Shown here one piece after another: positions 44,784-53,078 of a DNA stretch of 64,000 bases (position 1 is the first letter of the stretch; each line of letters starts with the position of its first letter). The notes under the pieces were generated by a model. The model was not told the DNA's origin. It did not search any database and saw only the letters and a list, made by a program, of their open reading frames with translations. A program made the translations under genes and the position numbers. Origin of the DNA: Sulfurovum sp. UBA4779 (GTDB taxonomy: Bacteria; Campylobacterota; Campylobacteria; Campylobacterales; Sulfurovaceae); the NCBI GenBank assembly GCA_002403155.1, contig DHHF01000007.1, positions 23,256 through 87,255 on the forward strand, read 5' to 3'.

Positions 44784-44993
44784 GTGTGTGCTGAAAAATT
44801 GCAGCGTATCATACAGGCAGTTATTCTTGGTTTGGTAATGGGGTTGGCAGGGATAGGAATGTTTAAAACAGCATTTCTTATACAGTTTGGAATGATGGTA
44901 ATGTTGCTGATAGCAGGTTTTACAGGGTATTGTCCCGGACTCATAGTACTTAAAAAAATTTTTCCTGCTTGTAAATGTGAAGAAGATCAATAA
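44784..44993 (+). CDS. DUF2892-like small inner membrane protein
   Basis: This predicted 69-residue protein has two hydrophobic segments (ILGLVMGLAGIGMF and QFGMMVMLLIAGF) followed by TGYCPGLIVLKKI. That layout resembles DUF2892/YgaP-type transmembrane domains, which end with GFCP. The C-terminus adds CKCEED, a possible thiol or metal site. The start is a GTG with AGAAGG upstream. DUF2892 domains often accompany rhodanese or sulfur proteins, but none is adjacent here. The function is unknown. Confidence 0.65.
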   Translation: MCAEKLQRIIQAVILGLVMGLAGIGMFKTAFLIQFGMMVMLLIAGFTGYCPGLIVLKKIFPACKCEEDQ

Positions 44994-45055
44994 TTTTCTA
45001 TAAAAGCACAAGCAAACAAAACAAAAAGAAACTTATATAAAGGATGAAAAGCATT

Positions 45056-46051
45056 ATGTCAAATATTTCATACAAAGATGCAGGAGTGGATATCGATGCA
45101 GGAAATGCATTTGTAGAAGCCATCAAAAATGATGTTAAATCAACTTTTGATAAAAATGTTATCGGAGGTATCGGTTCTTTTGCCGGAGCCTATGCCCTTC
45201 CTTCAGGCTATAAGGAGCCGGTGATTCTTTCTGCAACGGACGGGGTAGGGACAAAACTCAAAATTGCCATAGAAAGCGGAAGACTTCAAAGTGTAGGGAT
45301 TGATCTTGTAGCGATGTGTGTCAATGATCTTATCTGCAATATGGGAACGCCAATGTTTTTCTTGGATTACTATGCAACGGGTAAGCTTGTGCCTCAAAAT
45401 GCAAAAGATGTGGTAGCGGGGATTGCAGAAGGGTGCAGAAGAGCCGAATGTGCCCTTGTAGGCGGAGAAACAGCTGAAATGCCCGGCATGTATAGGGAAG
45501 GGGATTTTGATCTCGCAGGGTTTGCGGTAGGTATTGCAGAAAAAAGCGAGATGGATACGGTAAGCAACGTAAAAGAAGGCCAAATTTTAATCGCACTTCC
45601 AAGTTCCGGTGTTCATTCCAATGGATACTCGCTTGTCAGAAAACTTTTTTTTGATAAATTAGGCATGAGTTTAGATGCAGATTTTGAGGGAAGGCCGCTT
45701 GTTGAAACACTTTTGGAGCCTACGCGCATCTACGTAAAAGAGTTTAAAGCCAACAAAAAGTATATTAAAGCATTGGCGCATATTACCGGCGGAGGCATTG
45801 TCGAAAACCTTCCTAGAGTATTTCCTGACGGGATAAAAGCGGTTATCAACAAAAAGGATATCCGCATACTTCCTATTTTTGATTTTATAGGAAAATACGT
45901 AGACGAAGAAGAGATGTACAGAGCATTTAATATGGGTGTAGGGATGATCTGGTGTGTCGAACCTGAGAATGTTGAGGCCGTACTTGCCAATACAGACGGT
46001 TATGTCATAGGCTATTTGGCAAAAGGACAAAAGGGCGTGGAGCTAATCTAA
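45056..46051 (+). CDS. purM: phosphoribosylformylglycinamidine cyclo-ligase
   Basis: The protein of about 331 residues catalyses the fifth step of purine synthesis, forming aminoimidazole ribotide with ATP. Family segments are intact: ISYKDAGVDIDAGNAFV at the N-terminus, LSATDGVGTKLKIA near residue 60, VDLICNMGTPMFFLDYYATGKL near residue 85, VGGETAEMPGMY near residue 135 and HITGGGIVENLPRV near residue 240. I chose the ATG at 45056, because AAAGGA lies at a proper distance from it, while it directly touches the ATG at 45044. Confidence 0.95.
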   Translation: MSNISYKDAGVDIDAGNAFVEAIKNDVKSTFDKNVIGGIGSFAGAYALPSGYKEPVILSATDGVGTKLKIAIESGRLQSVGIDLVAMCVNDLICNMGTPMFFLDYYATGKLVPQNAKDVVAGIAEGCRRAECALVGGETAEMPGMYREGDFDLAGFAVGIAEKSEMDTVSNVKEGQILIALPSSGVHSNGYSLVRKLFFDKLGMSLDADFEGRPLVETLLEPTRIYVKEFKANKKYIKALAHITGGGIVENLPRVFPDGIKAVINKKDIRILPIFDFIGKYVDEEEMYRAFNMGVGMIWCVEPENVEAVLANTDGYVIGYLAKGQKGVELI

Positions 46052-46111
46052 ATCAACTTCATTGCATAAATAATAGCTTGCCTTGAGACATTTGAACTGC
46101 AAAATAGTTTT

Positions 46112-47557
46112 TTATTGTAGCAGTTCTTTGTCAAGCTCTCCATCTTTCCATTTGGCCAAATAGACATCCAAGTTGGCTTTTACGTCCCCTTGCAAAATAT
46201 ATAATCCCATTAAATTGGGCAATGCCATACCCAACATAAGCAAATCCGAAAATTCAAGCAACGTAGATGCATCGGTTATTGAAGCCAATGTGATAAAAAA
46301 AACGAAGATGATTTTGTAGATCAAGGTGTATTTTTCTCCAAACAGATAGGTCCAGGAGCGTTCTCCGTAGTATGACCAAGAGATCATCGTGCTAAATGCA
46401 AAGAGTACAATAATAAATGATAAAACGGTGGGGAACCAAGAGACAACCGTTCCGTATGCTGCTGCAGTTAGTGCAGCACCTTGTTTGGCAGCTACCAGAT
46501 CGGCAAATGTGCCGCCCGGGTCATAGACTTCCGTGGTAACGATAACCAGTGCCGTCATTGTACAAATAATAATCGTATCTATAAAAGGTTCATAAAGGGC
46601 AACCATCCCCTGTCGTACAGGATATTTGACCGAAGCGGTTGAATGAACGATAGCCGCAGAACCTATACCTGCTTCACTGGAAAAAGCAGCCCTTTTAAAG
46701 CCTTGCACAATCACTCCAATCACTCCTCCGGCTGCAGCAGTGGGATTGAATGCTTCATTAAAAATAACAGAGACTGCATGGGGAACTGCTGAAGCATGAT
46801 GAACCAATATCCAAACGGAAGTAATCAAATAGATCAATACCATAAAAGGGACAATTGTCTCAGCCGTGTGGGCTATGCGTTTAATACCGCCTATAATCAC
46901 AAAACCGACGATGGTTGCCATGATCAGCCCAAAGACAATGGGATATTGCTGAAAAAAAGGGATGCGTTCGCTGATTGCACCCATTGCTTGGGAGGTTTGA
47001 AATGCATTGCCCGCACCCAATGATGCGCCGATGGCCAAAAAAGCAAAGACGGCTGCAAGGATATTGCCTGTTTTGGCATAGCCTTTGGATGTTAAACCTA
47101 AAGAGAGATATTGCATTGCGCCTCCCATTATGCGTCCGTCAGGCCTTTTTTGCCGATAGATTTGGGCAAGCGTAACTTCGGTAAATTTAAGCGTCATACC
47201 GAAAAAACCTGCAAGGATCATCCAAAAGGTAGCGCCCGGCCCGCCCACACAAATAGCAATGGCAACACCGGCGATATTCCCTAGTCCTACCGTAGCGGAA
47301 AGTGCGGTAGTAAGTGATTGAAAAGGAGTAATTTCTCCGACATCATCGGCAGTTTTGTATTTTCCCGTAATGATTTTAAATGCATGAAAGAACATACGTA
47401 TATTGATAAACCCAAAACGAAAAGTTAGGAAGATCCCACCTACGATGAGCCATGCAACGATAAAAGGTATGGAAGTTCCTTCTGCTTTTCCTAGTAAAAT
47501 ATCAAAAAAGAAAAATGTAGCTAAAAAACTATTGATCTGTTCAAATATGCTGTTCAT
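46112..47557 (-). CDS. AGCS family sodium:alanine/glycine symporter
   Basis: The 481-residue protein has about ten to eleven membrane helices. It carries the AGCS signature TALSATVGLGNIAGVAIAICVGGPGATFWMILAGFFGM near residue 85, and EAGIGSAAIVHSTA near residue 292 is another conserved family segment. It imports alanine, glycine or a related amino acid with sodium; the exact substrate cannot be read. It is transcribed alone, convergent with purM and divergent from the tRNA cluster. Confidence 0.92.
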   Translation of the reverse strand: MNSIFEQINSFLATFFFFDILLGKAEGTSIPFIVAWLIVGGIFLTFRFGFINIRMFFHAFKIITGKYKTADDVGEITPFQSLTTALSATVGLGNIAGVAIAICVGGPGATFWMILAGFFGMTLKFTEVTLAQIYRQKRPDGRIMGGAMQYLSLGLTSKGYAKTGNILAAVFAFLAIGASLGAGNAFQTSQAMGAISERIPFFQQYPIVFGLIMATIVGFVIIGGIKRIAHTAETIVPFMVLIYLITSVWILVHHASAVPHAVSVIFNEAFNPTAAAGGVIGVIVQGFKRAAFSSEAGIGSAAIVHSTASVKYPVRQGMVALYEPFIDTIIICTMTALVIVTTEVYDPGGTFADLVAAKQGAALTAAAYGTVVSWFPTVLSFIIVLFAFSTMISWSYYGERSWTYLFGEKYTLIYKIIFVFFITLASITDASTLLEFSDLLMLGMALPNLMGLYILQGDVKANLDVYLAKWKDGELDKELLQ

Positions 47558-47657
47558 ATGTTAAAATCTCCTTCCCCTTTTTTATTATACACGCTAACGC
47601 TTAAAGCGGCTCTCTAAGGCAAATAAAATTAATTTTTTATTTTATTTTGTGTTACTA

Positions 47658-47686
47658 TTGACAAATTCTGTTCTTTTGATTATAAT
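47658..47686 (+). promoter_or_regulatory. consensus sigma70 promoter of the tRNA cluster
   Basis: A perfect TTGACA (47658-47663) and a perfect TATAAT (47681-47686) are separated by 17 bp, 25 bp before the first tRNA. This is the strongest promoter-like sequence noticed in the window, as expected for stable RNA genes. Confidence 0.9.
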
Positions 47687-47711
47687 TGCATTCCTTTTTA
47701 TTAAGGTAAAG

Positions 47712-47788
47712 CGGAGTGTAGCGCAGTCTGGTAGCGCACCTGGTTTGGGACCAGGGGGTCGAAGGTTCGAGTCCTTTCACTCCGACCA
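47712..47788 (+). tRNA. tRNA-Pro (TGG anticodon)
   Basis: The acceptor stem CGGAGTG/CACTCCG, a D-loop, an anticodon loop TTTGGGA with anticodon TGG, a T-arm GGTTCGA and an encoded CCA give a full 77-nt cloverleaf. First gene of a five-tRNA cluster. Confidence 0.95.
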
Positions 47789-47830
47789 GTTATAGATCTT
47801 TGAAAAACAATATAATTAAAAACCAATAAT

Positions 47831-47907
47831 GGTGGACGTAGTTCAGTCGGTAGAGCACCAGTTTGTGGCACTGGGTGTCGCGGGTTCGAGCCCCGTCGTC
47901 CACCCCA
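47831..47907 (+). tRNA. tRNA-His (GTG anticodon)
   Basis: The acceptor stem GTGGACG/CGTCCAC has the extra 5' G opposite the C discriminator typical of tRNA-His. The anticodon loop TTGTGGC gives anticodon GTG, and CCA is encoded. Confidence 0.95.
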
Positions 47908-47936
47908 TCAATGATTGAACCGCCTAAAAAGAAGAA

Positions 47937-48013
47937 GCGCTAGTAGCTCAATTGGATAGAGCATCAGACTTCGGATCTGAGGGTTAGGGGTTCGAGTCCT
48001 CTCTGGCGTACCA
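47937..48013 (+). tRNA. tRNA-Arg (TCG anticodon)
   Basis: The acceptor stem GCGCTAG pairs with CTGGCGT with terminal and internal G-U pairs. The anticodon loop CTTCGGA gives TCG. The T-loop GGTTCGA and encoded CCA are present. Confidence 0.93.
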
Positions 48014-48039
48014 TAAATAGAGAGTTCAATTATATTGAT

Positions 48040-48116
48040 GCGTTCGTAGCTCAGCTGGATAGAGCACTCGCCTTCTAAGCGAGCGGTCTCAGGTTCGAAT
48101 CCTGACGGACGTACCA
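48040..48116 (+). tRNA. tRNA-Arg (TCT anticodon)
   Basis: The acceptor stem GCGTTCG pairs with CGGACGT, the anticodon stem CTCGC/GCGAG encloses loop CTTCTAA with anticodon TCT, and CCA is encoded. It reads AGA/AGG codons. Confidence 0.93.
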
Positions 48117-48142
48117 CTTTTCTTAATTGTTAAAAATCACAT

Positions 48143-48227
48143 GCGGATGTGGTGAAATTGGCAGACACGCTAGACTTAGGATCTAGTGCCTTACGGTGTG
48201 GAGGTTCGAGTCCTCTCATCCGCACCA
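48143..48227 (+). tRNA. tRNA-Leu (TAG anticodon)
   Basis: An 85-nt class II tRNA with acceptor stem GCGGATG/CATCCGC, anticodon loop CTTAGGA (TAG), a long variable arm (TGCCTTACGGTGT) and encoded CCA. It is the last of the cluster. Its 3' end is the likely integration target of the adjacent tyrosine recombinase. Confidence 0.95.
48201..48227 (+). other. probable attachment site at the 3' end of tRNA-Leu
   Basis: The T-arm and acceptor 3' half of tRNA-Leu directly precede an integrase gene and foreign-looking genes, the standard layout of a tRNA-integrated island. The second copy expected at the other end was not found within the window, so the exact core is unknown. Confidence 0.5.
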
Positions 48228-48348
48228 TCTTATACTTCAATACAATCTAACAAAATCTAAAATATCTTATAAAATCCCCTTAAATACGAGCTTTGAAGCC
48301 TATTGTTAATTTATCACAGTCTAACTTAATTCAACTGAAGCTATAATT

Positions 48349-48421
48349 TTTTACGGTAACTTTTACGGTAACTCATGTTATAGTTGGTTCGATGAAAAAG
48401 TTACCGCATAAGTTACCGCAT
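48349..48421. repeat. two pairs of 12-bp tandem repeats in opposite orientation, probable integrase arm sites
   Basis: TTTTACGGTAAC is repeated exactly twice in tandem (48349-48360, 48361-48372), and AAGTTACCGCAT exactly twice in tandem (48398-48409, 48410-48421). All four share the core GTTACCG, with the two pairs inverted to each other. They lie between tRNA-Leu and the integrase start, where arm-type sites for the recombinase or operators are expected. Confidence 0.65.
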
Positions 48422-48435
48422 AAAAAGAGTGATAC

Positions 48436-49716
48436 ATGCCAAAACATGCAATTGCATTGACTGATACCCAGATCAAAAAATCTAAGCCAAAAGATCGTAA
48501 CTACAAACTATCAGACGGTAAAGGGCTGTATATGATAGTCAGCACCAACGGCGGTAAGTGGTGGAGGATGGATTATACCTTTGGAGGTAAAAGAAAAACT
48601 CTCTCTTTGGGTACCTATCCAACAGTTACTTTGGTTGATGCCAGAGAAGAGGCACTCAGGTTAAAGAGGATGATACATCAAGGCATTGACCCGCTTGAAG
48701 AGAGAAAAGAAGAAAAGCAGCAGATCAAAGAGGATACTAAGCTCAATGAGTTTGAACAAAAAACACAGCTTCATTTAGTTGTTGATGAATGGTTCAAGCT
48801 GCATGAGAAAAAAGTGTCAGGATATACAGCGGGTAAAACAAGAGCATTGCTTGATAACAAATTCATCCCTTATTTTGCAGAACTTACATCCAAAGGTTAT
48901 GTCAAGACCTCAATCCCAATAAGCAAGATAAAACACCACGAGATCACGGCGCTTCTCAAAGAAGTATCCAAAGAGACCGAGTACACCGCAAAAAAACTAA
49001 AGCAGTTTTTAGATCGTATTTGGATATTTGCAGTCACAAGCGGATATTGTGAAAAGAACATTATCTCAAACATATCCAACGAGATACTCCCCAGTTCAAA
49101 AGTAGAACATATCTCCAAGATCACCGATGAGCGATCACTAAGCAACTTGCTTCACAGCATAGAGAACTATACGGGCGGTATCATGGTAAGGGCTTCATTG
49201 CAGTTTGTCACCTATACGATGCTAAGGGCTTCAACGCTGGTAAATCTCAAATGGGAGTATGTGGACTTTGAAGCCAAAACACTTACCATCCCAAGGGAGC
49301 AGATGAAAGTCAAGGATAGCAACCTCAACGACTTTGTTTTGCCTTTGGTAGATCAGGCGTTGCAAGTGCTGGAAGAACTGAAGCCTATAAGCGGCGGAGG
49401 CATGTATATTTTCTCTACCAACGGCAAACCGATCAACAAAGAGAGCGGTAACAAGGCATTAAGGCTTATGGGATTTGACGGCAAAGAGGGGAGAGATAAA
49501 CAGACGATGCACAGCTTTAGAGGTACATTCAGAAGTATCGCGGAAACCCATCAGAGTAAGCATAACGCTTCATACGAAACTAAAGAAGCAATCTTAGATC
49601 ATCAGGTTGGCAGCAAGGTAGAGAGGGCATATACGCATAAGGCTAACTACACAGAGCAGATGAGAAGGCTTTTAGAGTGGTATGCAGATTATTTGGACGA
49701 GGTGAAGCATGGATGA
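48436..49716 (+). CDS. tyrosine recombinase/integrase with arm-binding domain (DUF4102)
   Basis: The 426-residue protein has the N-terminal arm-DNA-binding domain of P4-type integrases (LTDTQIKKSKPKDRNYKLSDGKGLYMIVSTNGGKWWRMDY, then LSLGTYPTVTLVDAREEA). A core-binding domain covers residues 110-210, and the catalytic domain has arginine in TMLRASTLVNLKWEYVD near residue 262, HSFRGTFR near residue 360, LDHQVG near residue 388 and a catalytic tyrosine in YTHKANYTEQ near residue 400. These are the residues of a working recombinase. It lies beside tRNA-Leu with repeat arms just upstream. The next gene overlaps its end by 8 bp. Confidence 0.94.
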   Translation: MPKHAIALTDTQIKKSKPKDRNYKLSDGKGLYMIVSTNGGKWWRMDYTFGGKRKTLSLGTYPTVTLVDAREEALRLKRMIHQGIDPLEERKEEKQQIKEDTKLNEFEQKTQLHLVVDEWFKLHEKKVSGYTAGKTRALLDNKFIPYFAELTSKGYVKTSIPISKIKHHEITALLKEVSKETEYTAKKLKQFLDRIWIFAVTSGYCEKNIISNISNEILPSSKVEHISKITDERSLSNLLHSIENYTGGIMVRASLQFVTYTMLRASTLVNLKWEYVDFEAKTLTIPREQMKVKDSNLNDFVLPLVDQALQVLEELKPISGGGMYIFSTNGKPINKESGNKALRLMGFDGKEGRDKQTMHSFRGTFRSIAETHQSKHNASYETKEAILDHQVGSKVERAYTHKANYTEQMRRLLEWYADYLDEVKHG

Positions 49717-50329
49717 TGAAGCAGATAAGAATGCATTTACCGATTACTTTAAAAATTATTTTCTACGTAACCAGCAAGATATGAGAGTATATATGCCTTG
49801 GTCTCAGAGAGATATTGTAGTTCAATTTATAGATTCGCTATCCTGTTGTCATTTTTTAGAACAAGTGCCTCATAATGACTGGGATGAAAATATATCGACA
49901 CTTATCAAGTGGGCAAAATCTTATTATTCTAAACCAAAGTTTCAAAGGAAATGGAATCGTAAACCAACAGAAACAAGAAAATTACATATCAATACATTAA
50001 CAAAGGCAAAAGAGTTAATTGAACAGTTTTTACCCAAAGAAATAACAAGGATTACGACAGATTCAAGGACAACATATATTGACTTTGAGCCATATCCTGT
50101 TGCGATGAATTACGAAAGACTTAAAACTTTACGAGCTTTACTTCAGGATGCTATTACGGATATTGAACAACAAGAGTTTAAAGTTTTTCCAAGAGATTAT
50201 TACTATGATAGCGCAACAGCACTTCTTGGTGAATTGGAAAATATTCTAATAGGTATTGCAAAAAAATATAGCATTTCACATTATTCTGATGAGATTAGAA
50301 CCCTAAGAGAAATGATCCCACACTCATAA
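49709..50329 (+). CDS. uncharacterised island protein coupled to the integrase
   Basis: The 206-residue soluble protein overlaps the integrase stop by 8 bp (start inside ATGGATGATGA), which suggests coupled translation. It is rich in aromatic and charged residues and mostly helical by composition, for example YERLKTLRALLQDAITDIEQQEF in the C-terminal half. No membrane segment, signal peptide or catalytic motif is evident. I do not recognise a family. Its position suggests an accessory role in integration, or simply cargo of the same element. Confidence 0.65.
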   Translation: MDDEADKNAFTDYFKNYFLRNQQDMRVYMPWSQRDIVVQFIDSLSCCHFLEQVPHNDWDENISTLIKWAKSYYSKPKFQRKWNRKPTETRKLHINTLTKAKELIEQFLPKEITRITTDSRTTYIDFEPYPVAMNYERLKTLRALLQDAITDIEQQEFKVFPRDYYYDSATALLGELENILIGIAKKYSISHYSDEIRTLREMIPHS

Positions 50330-50418
50330 ACTTTACCGCCCCAGACAAAGTTGAAAAAATTAAGACTTTCGTTTTTTGACTACAATTCAGCAACTCTATA
50401 CAATTCAACTATCGCGAT

Positions 50419-50462
50419 ATAGTCTAAACAAATTTAAGCTGGTACAGCTCTCTTTAGACTAT
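50419..50462. promoter_or_regulatory. inverted repeat upstream of the AlpA-like gene
   Basis: A 10-bp perfect inverted repeat (ATAGTCTAAA and TTTAGACTAT, arms 50419-50428 and 50453-50462, 24-nt spacer with an inner AGCT-GGTAC-AGCT) lies 43 bp before the HTH gene. It may be an operator or a terminator of the integrase transcript. Confidence 0.35.
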
Positions 50463-50505
50463 TAAATTCCTCATCGATGATGGTATGTACACAAAGGTGT
50501 CAACC

Positions 50506-50712
50506 ATGAACAATGCAAACAAAAGGTATTTACGCGCCAAAGAAGTGGCGGAGTATTTAAGCATAGGACTAAGTACGGTATGGCTATATGCCAGCCAGGG
50601 TCGCCTTGCGGCAAAAAAGTTATCGCCAAGGGTAACAGTATTTGATATAGAGGAAGTAAATCGGCTTTTAGGTGATCCGAATGAGTGCAATGAAAACCTG
50701 TCGGATCTTTAG
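50506..50712 (+). CDS. AlpA/excisionase-like helix-turn-helix protein
   Basis: The 68-residue protein is a compact MerR-type DNA-binding domain: KRYLRAKEVAEYLSIGLSTVWLYASQGRLAAKKLSPRVTVFDIEEVNRLL. This sequence matches AlpA- and Xis-like regulators of prophages and satellites, which control integrase expression or excision. I set the start at 50506, since AAAGG lies just upstream; the earlier in-frame ATG at 50485 lacks one. It lies 2 bp before the Rep-like gene and follows the integrase operon, the usual order in small integrated elements. Confidence 0.82.
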   Translation: MNNANKRYLRAKEVAEYLSIGLSTVWLYASQGRLAAKKLSPRVTVFDIEEVNRLLGDPNECNENLSDL

Positions 50713-50714
50713 CC

Positions 50715-51410
50715 ATGCGATGCAAGAGAGCCTTCATTGACTCTCTTAATTTATCAGGTGAGCATTTTGAAGCTATGTTTATTTATCATGAAGACTATAG
50801 TGTTGAAGTTGTAAAGAGTAAAAGCGTGTTTGAACCAAGCAGATGGCGAGATGCCTTTGGCAGAAAGCTGACACAAAATATCATTGATGCCAGAATCGTT
50901 CACACCTATCTGGGGGTCAAACTGCCGCTCAAGACCTTTGCCGCAACTCCAAACAGACAAACATTGGAGTTTGCAGGGCTTCACGGTTACAATGAACACT
51001 CAAGGCTTTTAGTGCAAACACTAAATGAATTAAAGAGTCAGTCGGCATTCACATTGGTTACCAGAGTGGACATAGCCATCGACTACAAAGGCATGATACC
51101 CAAAAAGATCATCAAAAAATTGTCTCAGACCAGAAAGCCCAAACAGGTACGTCACACTACCTACTGGAAAACGATCAAAGAGGGTAAAACGAACCGTATG
51201 ATGGATATAAAAATCTACAGTAAGAAAGAGAAAGAGAAGTTAGACTATCCACTGATGCGGTTGGAGTTTGTCTTCAAATCAGAATATTTGAAAAAACTCT
51301 ACTTCAAAGACCTCGAAACAGTCTTCAAAAAGATGGAAAAGTCGATCAAAAGAGCTACCGGCTTAAATGTAAAAATTGAGGATATTGACTTCTCGCGTAC
51401 GCGCGCGTAA
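50715..51410 (+). CDS. putative replication initiation factor-like protein
   Basis: The 231-residue protein contains VTRVDIAIDYKG near residue 112, followed by a basic region and MDIKIYSKKEKEKLDYPLMRLEFVFKSEYLKKLYF. An R-x-D-[IL]-A-x-D strand with a later LRLEF-type strand resembles replication initiation factors of small phages and plasmids (Rep_trans-like), where these acids bind metal. The tyrosine that would attack DNA is not clear, and the length is short, so the assignment is tentative. It lies directly after the AlpA-like gene. If right, the element could replicate as a circle after excision. Confidence 0.5.
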   Translation: MRCKRAFIDSLNLSGEHFEAMFIYHEDYSVEVVKSKSVFEPSRWRDAFGRKLTQNIIDARIVHTYLGVKLPLKTFAATPNRQTLEFAGLHGYNEHSRLLVQTLNELKSQSAFTLVTRVDIAIDYKGMIPKKIIKKLSQTRKPKQVRHTTYWKTIKEGKTNRMMDIKIYSKKEKEKLDYPLMRLEFVFKSEYLKKLYFKDLETVFKKMEKSIKRATGLNVKIEDIDFSRTRA

Positions 51411-51448
51411 GTTAATACCATTAAAATTTATAGAAAAACCTCAACAAA

Positions 51449-51465
51449 GCCCCTGTACAAGGGGC
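51449..51465. terminator. short GC hairpin after the Rep-like gene
   Basis: GCCCC-N7-GGGGC with an inner TGTACA palindrome lies 39 bp after the Rep-like stop. No T-run follows, so it could be a structural element at the junction with the truncated gene next to it. Confidence 0.3.
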
Positions 51466-51536
51466 GTACAAAGGTATCGCATAAATTCTAAATTTTACAT
51501 TCATTTTTGGTGAAATTTTGCAAAACACCTGCTTAA

Positions 51537-53069
51537 ATCGGTCAGTATAACAGCTTCAAGATCACAGGGCTAAAAGCAGGGGAGTCCGTTAAGTATGTTC
51601 CGTTTACTTTAAATATGGATGATGGGCAGGTGCTCACAGCGCTAGCAAAAAACGTGAAAAACCTTAAAGTGTTCAATCCCAAAAAAGACATGGAAGTTAC
51701 GCATTGGTATCTTAACAAGCAAGAAGCAACAAGAGCGATTTACCACAACGGAGACAGAGAAATCGACGAAGCAACAACGGTTGCCAGATTGAAAACCTTG
51801 ATTGAGGGCTTTCATAGGAAATTCATATCAGGCAACCCAGATGAATCTCTTTCGTGGCAAGCGGAAGCAAATAAGCTTAAGGCAGAGATAGACGCGATGA
51901 CTATCGATTTGAGCGATGTTGTGTTTGTGGGCAACCAAAAAGAAAACGATCAAGAACCAACCATGCCGGCGCAGCCTATGCAAAACATGACAGAAGAGGA
52001 AACAGACAGACTTATACGCTCGTTTAAAGAGATAGTAGATTTTACAAGCAAAAACAATAGAGAACCGCAAGAAACAAAAGAAAATATTGAAGAGCGCAAA
52101 TTGTGGGCCAGACTGAATGGCATAAGAGAAGACGAAGATAAAAAAGCCATCCTAAAACAATACGATACGCTTGGATTGCTTGAAGGCACATTCAAACCGC
52201 AAGTGCAAGAAGAAGCAAAAGAGCAGGCAATAAGCCTACAAGACAAACTTGAAGTAATCAAAGGCTTTATCGGAGTATCGCAATATTCTATCCTCAAAAA
52301 TGCGATAAAAAGTGATGAGAATGAGTTTGAAGAAGTCATAGAAAGACTACATCAAACTATCACAACCATGCCTAAAACATACGAGCAAGACGGGAAAGGC
52401 AACAAAGCAGTAGCATACTTGCACTACTTTAAAGGCGGAAGCGATTGGTATATCACCGAAAAAGACACGGAAGATGAGCAATTGCAGGCGTTCGGGCTTG
52501 TTTCATTGAACGGCGATTATCCTGAAATTGGATACATAAGCATTGAAGAGTTGAAAAAACTTAACATTGAGCTTGATTTTTATTGGGAACCTAAAACAAT
52601 TGGCGAGATCAAAAAAGATTTGGTTGATGAAGACGATGAAGACGAAGGAGCAGATGAAGAGTTTGAAACTGTAAAAGAAAAAGCCAAAGCAAAACAGCTT
52701 GATATTGAAAAAGAAGTTGATGATACATACACCGTCTCAAAAGTAGAAAATATCGCGCTTTTAGTAGTGATCGGAAGCTTCTCAACGCTTTCAGAAGCAG
52801 AAGACTTCATAGACAATTATGGGGAAGAGAAAGAGCAACCCAAGATGGAAATAAAAGACGAAGAAACAGCAACGCCAGCACCAACAGACTACAGCAAATA
52901 CAAAGGCGCACTATCCAGAATTATTGCAGCTTCTATTGAAACTATCGAAGAAGTAGAAACAGATATTGAGATTATCGAAAACGCGTACAATGCAAATCCT
53001 GACGACGAAGAGTTGAAAAACATCTATCAGCAAGTGCTTAACAAGCTTGATGAGATGGCGGGTATCTAA
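51537..53069 (+). pseudogene. 5'-truncated phage-type gene with DUF2958-like domain
   Basis: An open frame without a start codon begins at 51537 and reads QYNSFKITGLKAGESVKYV before the first in-frame ATG at 51615, which has no ribosome-binding site. The protein-like quality of that upstream stretch shows that the 5' end has been lost. The remaining part, 484 residues from 51615, has an early helical region, a DUF2958-like domain at residues 265-345 (AVAYLHYFKGGSDWYITEKD, LNGDYPEIGYISIEELKKL), an acidic stretch (DEDDEDEGADEEFE) and a helical C-terminus. Such domains occur in phage and plasmid polyvalent proteins. The next gene starts 9 bp later. It may still be translated from 51615, but probably not as the original protein. 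Confidence 0.6.
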
Positions 53070-53078
53070 GGATTACCC

